Assembly: GCA_026874595.1 (NCBI GenBank)
Contig: CM049311.1
Location: 60,330,453-60,394,452, forward strand
Direction: 5' to 3'
DNA from: Sipunculus nudus
Taxonomy: Eukaryota; Annelida; Sipuncula; Golfingiida; Sipunculidae
Length of the DNA: 64,000 bases
Position 1 is the stretch's first letter, and each line of letters opens with the position of its first letter. Below, piece after piece: positions 57,056-64,000 of the stretch. A program made the position numbers and the translations under genes. The notes under the pieces are model-generated. The model searched no databases. It was not told the DNA's origin and saw nothing but the letters and a program-made list of their open reading frames with translations.

Positions 57056-57324
57056 CAGTGGAGGATCCAGAGGGGGCGCCTTTGGCGCGCGGCCCCTCGT
57101 TGAGCTGCAATATCTCTCATTTTATCTTATTTCCGATTTTAGTTATTACTTTTCGTTATTACTTTTTCTCACTACAGTTTGACGTATAGTAATAATAATA
57201 ATAATAATAATAATATATATATACTTGTATATATAACACTTTTCATAGTGCCATTACACGCATATTAGCGTCCCTACCCCCCCCCCCCCATCCCCCCGGT
57301 TTCGAATTTCTGGATCCGCCACTG
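57056..57324. mobile_element. Inner MITE with CAGTGG(A/C)GGATCC termini
   Basis: The left end CAGTGGAGGATCCAGAGGGGG and right end TCTGGATCCGCCACTG form inverted repeats with one mismatch in the first 16 bases. The inside includes GCGCCTTTGGCGCGCGGCCCC, a TAA microsatellite (57189-57214) and a C run (57281-57290). It lies wholly within the outer MITE. Only AT is shared on both flanks, so the target duplication is unclear. Confidence 0.55.
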
Positions 57325-57371
57325 ATCATGGCCCCCTCCCCTCCCTCAATCCTGGCTACGCCCCTGATTGA

Positions 57372-57756
57372 AGGATTAAGAAAAGCTTTCTTCTGGTGGC
57401 AGTGCTTTCTGTTATAGAATCCAGTGAGACAGGGGTGAAGGATATCTTTTTGTTAAGGCTCTTAAGCAAAGATTGATGCCATATTTCTTTTTATTAAAAT
57501 TAGGCAGTTAAGCCAAACGTTATTTCCCTCAAAATTAGTTTTAAAAGTTCTGATCCTTTGAGGTGGTTACAGTGAAGAGAATTGAAACTGGATATCTCTA
57601 AGGGCTTGGCATGATGAGTGCAGGTTTTTTTCATCCCAGCCTTCTTTCTGTGGTGATTGATATTAATAATAAGGTTGATTTCATGAGAAAGGTTCTGGTT
57701 AATGCTTAGCACAAAGCACTGTATCATAAAGTAGCTTATATATAACAATGCTAAAT
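57372..57756. other. Intronic DNA between the MITE and element B4
   Basis: AT-rich with no supported feature. The minus frame 57500-57748 is not protein-like. Confidence 0.35.
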
Positions 57757-58116
57757 TAGAATACGGGTAGTCGACAAGCGACTACGTGTATCCGCCAAAA
57801 TCAGAGAAGGACGGGTGAAGTGAGGCATGGATTGAGTGGCAAGGGGATATAGAGTTACATGTGTTAAATATTTGAATGGATCTCTGCCACATAAACATGA
57901 TTGTAGGTGGCGCCACCTGTTATTTATGAGAAACTATCCAAGGTATATACACAAGCAAAATTTCATGTGGAAAAGTCAAACCACTGCAGAGATATGAGTG
58001 ATTTTATCCCACAGCAGACAAACAGATGGACGCTGTGCAAAAATGGCTGCAGGTGGTGTCACCATTTTTGTTCATGTTATAAAGCTATCCAAGGGCTACA
58101 TTTGTGTTAATTTTTT

Positions 58117-60757
58117 TTAGCTCAGCTGACTATAAGTCATCTGAGCTATAGTCGTGGTCCATTGTCCGTCGTCCGTCCGTCTGTCCGTCCGTCCGTCCGT
58201 CCGTCCGTCCGTCCGTCCGTCCGTCCGTAGATGTGGCACGTTTTGAAACCGTAAGACCTAGGAATCCAAAATTCAGCATAATGTTAGATGTCCCCAAGAT
58301 CTCCTACCAAGCCGAAAACTGGGTCTTTGCAACTTCATTCCTTTGAGAAATTAAGGAAAAACCTCAATTTTTTATTAAAAACCTATTTTCACACTTTAGG
58401 ACTGCCTAATATCAAAACCACTCATCTTTTTTTCCTCATATTTCACATAAATAATCCTCTATATAATTCCTATGTACATGCCAGAAATTAGGTCTGTATT
58501 ATTTAATTTTAAAAAGTTATGGGCCCAAACATAATGCATTTTGTAAATAATCAGGAAAGAAATTTTATCACTTAACACAAAACTTGTTAAAGCTAAGCAC
58601 TTTTTTTCCAGTAATATTACTTTTATTAATCAAAATTAAATTGTATACCCAAAATTAGATCAAAATCCTTTAAATTTTTAAAAATATTAGCAAAAATAAA
58701 AAATTGGTACCTTAAATTTTGCCCAACTTTGACCATGGCACGTTTTTTTTGCTGTAACTGCTGTGGATTTAATTTTCACAGCATGTTTTTGTTAGCATTT
58801 CAACTGTTAACACCAAAAATTTGAAACCAGTTGATCAAAAACTGTAGATTTTATTCAAGTTTTCAAGCACCATGTCACATATTGCTAGTGTTATGCAGTT
58901 TGCTAGAGCTCAGCTCCCGAGCTTCAGCTCTAAGTTCCTTAAATTTGGCATACAGTTAGATTTCTCCAAAATCCCCTACCATGCCAAGAATTTGGTCACT
59001 AGGACTTAATTCCTTCGAGATATCAATGAAAAACTTCATTTTTCCATTAAAAACCCAATGTTACACTTTAAGACTGCCTAATATCAAAACCACTGATCTG
59101 ACTTTGATCATATATAATATACATATTTTTCTATACATTCACTATGCACATGCCAGAAATGATGTCAGTATTGTGTATTTTTTTTAAGTTATGGGCCCAA
59201 ACATAATGCACTTTGTAAAAAATCAAGAAATATATTTACTCCCTTAACAAGGGAATTGCTGAAGCTAGAGTTCTTTTTTGTCAGGGATGTAACATTATTT
59301 AATCAAGATTCAATTGAATACCCAAAATTAGTTCTGAATTTTTCAAATTTTATAAGTTATTAGTATAAATATAAAATAAGTACCTTAAATTTTGCCCAAC
59401 TGTGACCATGGCACGTTTGTTTCCTGTGAGCACTGTTGATATAATTTTCATATCATGCACACATAAGGATTTCAGCTTTTTAGTTTAGAAAGCTGAAAGA
59501 AATTTGCCAAATATTGTAGCTTTTATTAATGTTTTTTATGAGACCCTGTCAGACTTTGGCTCTCTCGAGCCCCTCTTGAGTCACCTGTATGTTGACCTTG
59601 TTGACCTTTCATCAAATTATGCACGCTTGAGGGGAGAATCCAGGCAGCTTATGGCCAGCCACAGTTGATCCAGGTGTTCAACCCAACTCATCTAGTAGTT
59701 TTAACCAACAACATAACAATAAACAATAAATTAATAAATTTATATTGGTTTTAAATAACAAATTAAAGAAAAATAGAAAAGGAATTTGTTAGTTTATAAT
59801 AACAGGAAATTAACTAGCAGTTACTGATGATATAAGAATCTTGTATCGATGGGTAGAATGTAACATATTCCAAATAACACCATGCAGTCACCTATGGCAT
59901 TTTTCAGTTCATTTTTAATGATAAAGAAGTAAATCATATTATTCATTACTAATCATTAAGGATTATATGAAGGAAATTAATGATAGACAAAGATGCAGTT
60001 GATAATATTAATCTAGATTCCTACTGTGTCTAGTGTGTACATTGATGTGAAATTAGTCCAAAATGAATTTTTTACAGTTATTTTTTAATATAAATAAAAG
60101 CCATAAAACCAGGTACTTATGATCATTATTTAAATGTGTGAATTTTGTATATTCTGGATTCTCAACATCATTGTTTGGTGAAAACTGAATAAATACCAGA
60201 CATGGTGCGAATACTTTGTAATTGTATTTAAATACGAATATGATTATGTACTCCATTATAAAATTTCTTGCATAAAGAATGGGAATTCAGGTAAAAATGA
60301 AAGTATATGAATACTCGTGCAAATACTTTCAAAATGTATTCATGAATGCATTCATGAATATATTCTTTAATATTATTTTAATAATCATATCAGTTATATT
60401 TCATTTTAAAAAATCATATGATTCTCTTATTATTTTTAATAAAAATTATATTTGGGACAATATTTGTAATTTTTTTAATAAATAGTTAAACTCTTATATT
60501 ATATGTTCTGCTTATAAGTTATATGGCCAAGTCAAAATCTGTGTGACAGTAATACTCCATTTGTTAATAAAATAAATGAAATCAATCCTCTTCCCTGTCT
60601 CCAAAGGTACTATCAAAATCATACATAAGCTAAACAACAACAACTCATAATACAGCTTATATTTATTACCACACAAAACCAGCATGTGCCTCATTTCTAA
60701 ATAATATTTTCTTATCATATATAACAGCTGAGCGTCGTGACCCATAGGTCCCTTGTT
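58117..60757 (+). mobile_element. Hairpin-headed element C1 inserted in B4
   Basis: The head is TAGCTCAGCTGACT-ATA-AGTCATCTGAGCTA (58118-58148, 13 of 14 stem pairs), then a (GTCC)n tract (58171-58228). Two diverged direct units of about 672 bp follow. TTATGGGCCCAAACATAATGCA recurs at about 58517 and 59191, and GACCATGGCACGTTT at about 58732 and 59403. The tail is CAGCTGAGCGTCGTGACCCATAGGTCCCTTGTT. No protein-coding frame of note is present. Both ends abut family B sequence, so this is a clean nested insertion. The class is unknown to me. Confidence 0.6.
58171..58228. repeat. (GTCC)n microsatellite
   Basis: GTCC/GTCT tetranucleotide run directly after the hairpin head of element C1, apparently a built-in part of the element. 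Confidence 0.85.
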
Positions 60758-61852
60758 CCTGATTGGTCAAACGGTTCCCGAGATATGAGCTTGGATGTCT
60801 GCAGCGTTAACATGAATGTAGGTGGCGCCACCTGTCATAAAATCAAGAAAGCTATCTAGGATGTATATGCATGCCGAATTTTAGGTGAATTAGTCAAACC
60901 ACTGCAGAGATATGAGTGATTTTAACCCCAGGCAGATGAACAAATGGACACTGTGCAAACATGGTTGCAGGCGTCATCTTTTGTTGTGTATGTTATAAAG
61001 CTATCCCAGGGCTACATTTGTGTAAAAAATTTTTCCGGATTGGTCAAACGGTTCCTGAGATATATGGGTTTATGTGTGGAGCGTTAACATGAATGTAGGT
61101 GGCGCCACCTGTCATAAAATCAAGAAAGCTATCTAGGATGTATATGCATGTTGATTTTTAGGTGAATTAGTCAAACCACTGCAGAGATATGAGTGATTTT
61201 AACCCAAGGCAGATGAACAAATGGACACTGTGCAAACATGGTTGCAGGTGGCGCCACCTTTTGTTGTGTATGTTATAAAGCTATCCCAGGGCTACATTTG
61301 TGTAAAAAAAATTTCTGGATCGGTCAAACGGTTCCAGAGATATATGGGTTTATGTGTGGAGCGTTAACATGAATGTAGGTGGCGCCACCTGTCATAAAAT
61401 CAAGAAAGCTATCTAGGATGAAAATGCATGCCAAATTTAGGGTGAATTAGTCAAACCACTGCAGCGATATGAGTGATTTTAACCCCAGGCAGATGAACAG
61501 ATGGACACTGTGCAAACATGGTTGCAGGTGGCGCCACCTTTTGTTGTGTATGTTATAAAGCTATCCCAGGGCTACATTTGTGTAAAAAAATTTTCCAGAT
61601 CGGTCAAACGGTTCCCGAGATATATGGGTTTATGTGTGGAAACAGACGCACAAACGGACGCTTGGCAGAGACAAAAGGTCAGAGGTCAAGGTCACTTGGT
61701 TAGGCACCAGTTCACATGTGACCCGATAATTTGTGTAAGTTTCGGAAAAATCTGTCCAGTAGTCTCAGAGGTGTTCTCCGGAAACGAACGCGGCGGCGGC
61801 GGAACCCGGTCAAAAACATAGTATCCGCAAAACTTCGTTTTGGCGGATACAA

Positions 61853-63003
61853 TAACCCCAGGAATAAACTCAAATTCATTTTCGATGAGAGTTTATTGCA
61901 CTTGAGAACATCAGATAGGTCATAAACATGTAATTCCCTCTGTTATCTTGAGTAGAAGACTGTAAAAAAACTGTACTTATAACTTATTCAAGAGGTATGT
62001 TGTTCCTGAATGTGGGCAACAGGTTTTTTTTGTTGTATCCAGGGTTGTCTGTGTATGATAGGGTATGGGGATAATGGAAGCCACTGTTAGTCAAGTGTAG
62101 TGCCTTTCCTACAAAAAGTGTCGCGCCACATTGATAAAAACCAAAAAGAGTACCATATGCACATGGCATTATGTTTCTTGATAACCATTGATGCCAACTG
62201 ATAACACCTGTATTCATCAGATAACCAGTCATCCAACTTTTGTAATGATTAGATAAACATATTTTTTTTTGCTTCTCAGTAAATATAGCAACATCTGTTA
62301 CCCTCTAAGATTTATAGGAACAAACAATATATATGGTATATTTCTGGTATCTGCTGTACTGAACATAAGTGTGTAAATACACATCTGTGCTCACTTTGCT
62401 TCTTAAACCTTCACCCCTTCAATACACAGGACTAATAAACATGATGAATTTTATAATTTTAATGTTAAAAATTCTTTTTGATGAGACTTGGACAATTTTG
62501 ATTTTTTTTTTTTTTTAAGAAAAAAAAATGTTCAGGAATTCAATCCTAATATTCAAATGTGATAAAATATTAGAATCTAATGTAAGTGCTAAACTGACAA
62601 GATTTAAGAAGATATAAATACTCTGTAGCATTTCATTCATATCTCTTTGAAGTTGGCGAGGCCTAGGCGTGAATAACAATGTTAACTTAGTATTAAAATT
62701 AGGAATATTGGTCAAACTTTGTGGGATTAATTTTTAACTCATATGGCCATATATTTAACTTTTGAAAACTTAATTACCTTCACACATTATTTGTTGATGA
62801 AATGTTACTTCTATAAAACACTTACTGTAGGCCCATTTTTACCCTTGGTGCATCACTAAATGGTTTAGCTCATGTCCATTATTCTATAATATACAGAGTT
62901 TCATTTTAGCAGGGCTATTTTCTCATAGTTTTTCAAATGATAATATTCATGAAAAACCAAAAGATATAAAAATATTTTGCAGTTACTAATATTATCCAAA
63001 ATT
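61853..63003. other. Intronic DNA after B4
   Basis: AT-rich. T and A runs lie near 62500-62528. No exon or element boundary was recognised apart from the C-type tail that follows. Confidence 0.35.
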
Positions 63004-63036
63004 CAGCTGAGCGATGTGACCCATGGGTCCCTTGTT
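63004..63036 (+). mobile_element. Family C tail remnant
   Basis: CAGCTGAGCGATGTGACCC followed by ATGGGTCCCTTGTT matches the right end of C1 with three substitutions. Its hairpin head is not visible upstream, so the copy is truncated or too diverged. It abuts family D sequence. Confidence 0.5.
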
Positions 63037-64000
63037 CTTAGATTTTATAGGGATAAAGCTAAAAAAGCTTTAAAAATTTTCATCTCTGAAACTGTCCAGC
63101 CAAATTGTCCAATATTTCACAGAAATGATCCCTGGAACAATCTTTGTGTTAAATGGTTCCAGTTACGAGATATTTGGCTCCAAAAAAGCATACTAAATCA
63201 AAATCTCAGAAACAGCTAGAGCTATCATCACCAAATTTTATGCAAATGTTTGTCACATATGTCATATCTGAAATTGAGGTGTTGGTGGCTCCACCTACAT
63301 TGATCTGTTCAAGCGAAAATGTAATTTTAGACTCTTCTAGCTTATATACTGTTTTATGATGAAACTGTTCAGTTGATTGGTTTAAACTTGACCAGAATTA
63401 TTCTATGGTAGGGTTCTGCCAGTTTTATAAGAATAGATTGGGTAAATGCAGCTTTAAAAAAAGCAGTGTAGCCAATTGAAAAAGGCTTTCTGTGTTTGAA
63501 AACAGATTTTACAACATGACGAGTTTCAGCAGCCAAGTCAAGAGGTCACTCAGTTTAACCAGGTGGGGTCCAGACATCACCATGGCAACTGACCTGGCTC
63601 TGTCTGGTGTCTAGACTAGACGTCTTGACACATCGTCTATACGCAGAAAGTCCAGATTAGAACTATTGGAACTATATCTTTCAACTGTTTGAAAAAAACT
63701 TGGTTTGCATTTTTAGCTAATCTGTGAGCTAATGCAATGGTGTGGCGTCATCCGTTGTGTGTCATAGCTATCTCAAAAAGGGCAGGAGCTAGCATCACCA
63801 AATTTTTTGCAAAAAAATTGTCATCTGTCAAAAATCTATTGGATTTTGCTTATTTCATGGCTAACTGCATTTTCTTAGATTTTATAGGGAAGAAGCTAAA
63901 AAAAATTAAAAAATATCCTTCTCCAAAACCATTGTAAAATTGTCTGTTCATCTGTCCCAGTAATCCTCCCTGTCAAAAAGAAATATCCTGACTAATACAT
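63037..64000 (+). mobile_element. Family D repeat, copy D2 (runs off the window)
   Basis: Colinear with D1 (45940-46770), including CTCTGAAACTGTCCAGCC, GATCCCTGGAACAATCT, GGTTTAAACTTGACC and GGCAGGAGCTAGCATCACC. After 63780 it re-enters the start of the unit (ATTTTCTTAGATTTTATAGGG at 63870), so D is arranged at least partly head-to-tail with a unit of about 0.85 kb. The right end lies outside the window. Confidence 0.5.

Larger units (their letters stand above)
56868..57366. mobile_element. Outer MITE with CAGGGGCGTAGCC termini and ATTGA target duplication
   Basis: The left end is CAGGGGCGTAGCCAAGGGGGG and the right end TCCTGGCTACGCCCCTG, inverted repeats of about 15 bp. ATTGA flanks both sides (56863-56867 and 57367-57371), a 5-bp target duplication. 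The inside holds a C run (56906-56925), an (AT)n tract (56979-57034) and a second MITE. There is no transposase. The CAGGGGCGTAGCC terminus is common among animal hAT-like MITEs, but the 5-bp duplication leaves the superfamily open. Confidence 0.65.
57757..61852 (-). mobile_element. Family B element, copy B4 (minus strand, split by C1)
   Basis: Read on the minus strand, it starts at 61852 with TTGTATCCGCCAAAACG/GTTTTGCGGATAC and has a CGCCGCCGCCGCG patch. The core has a period of about 280 bp with AGGTGGCGCCACCT at 61526, 61377, 61246, 61097 and 60820. It ends in hairpin GTAGTCG-CTTGT-CGACTAC, CCGTATT and CTAA (a CTRR variant) at 57757. Element C1 at 58117-60757 interrupts it: ATTTTTTT on one side joins CCTGATTGGTCAAACGG on the other, and intact units read straight through this junction. 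Frames such as 61501-61821 are repeat artefacts. Confidence 0.65.

Noticed and set aside
46776-61852. Families B and A as LINE/SINE elements
   Set aside because: No poly-A tail, reverse transcriptase, RNA polymerase III boxes or target duplication is visible. Hairpin plus CTAG ends fit rolling-circle elements better.
57756-61852. A CRISPR-like array, because of regularly spaced palindromes
   Set aside because: The spacing of about 140 bp is filled with repeated, not unique, sequence, and the host is a eukaryote. It is the tandem core of a mobile element.
38845-64000. An afadin PDZ exon in the last 25 kb
   Set aside because: I looked for a GxGLSI-type motif with splice sites in phase 0 and found none. 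A very short exon could still have been missed.

Overview
This is an intron-rich, AT-rich animal nuclear window. No long uninterrupted gene is present. On the + strand there is a chain of short exons with canonical AG/GT splice sites and compatible phases, which together encode the middle of afadin (AFDN; canoe in flies). Afadin is the Ras/Rap-binding, actin-linked scaffold of adherens junctions. The repeats (TTGTATCC...CTAG elements, AGGTGGCGCCACCT arrays, TAGCTCAG...CTGAGCTA hairpins) resemble elements I associate with bivalve mollusc genomes. A bivalve is therefore the best guess, by inference only.

Gene layout: fourteen exons between 5738 and 38844 encode the second Ras-association domain (exons 1-2), a basic linker (3), the FHA domain (4, a candidate 27-nt microexon, and 5), a Met/Gln/Gly/Pro-rich linker (6-7) and the DIL (dilute, myosin V-tail-like) domain (8-13 of the listed exons, including a skippable 51-nt exon). 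The RA1 end lies before the window. The PDZ domain and C-terminal tail lie beyond it, because no afadin exon is recognisable in the last 25 kb. Introns range from about 350 bp to 12.9 kb, and the intron after 38844 exceeds 25 kb.

Repeat layout: two families (A: 2336-4603, 19994-22894, 23240-23692; B: 34411-35855, 55027-56713, and 57757-61852 on the minus strand, plus a chimeric copy at 46776-48358) share one architecture. Each starts with a 5' hairpin beginning TTGTATCC, followed by a GC-rich CCGCCGC patch and a core of about 140-145-bp units arranged as dimers. Each ends with a hairpin, a 7-nt spacer and CTAG. This looks like non-autonomous rolling-circle (Helitron/HINE/pearl-like) DNA. Family A carries 26 modules of a tripled AGGTCA half-site, which resembles a nuclear-receptor response element. 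Further elements include a 1.5-kb element with 26-bp terminal inverted repeats (11924-13429), a MITE inside a MITE with a 5-bp target duplication (56868-57366), and a 2.6-kb hairpin-headed element (58117-60757) inserted into a family B copy. There are also a 39-bp minisatellite with four-unit higher-order structure that leaves a 189-codon frame open (45098-45850), and a tandem array of about 360 bp rich in ACCTGTACAGGT (39440-40760).

The 3' half of the window (39-64 kb) is therefore mostly one large intron filled with nested repeats. It also holds two CpG-richer, promoter-like patches (41080-41480 and 44280-44620) and one unidentified coding-like fragment (53435-53835). No tRNA, rRNA, CRISPR or intact transposase gene was recognised.
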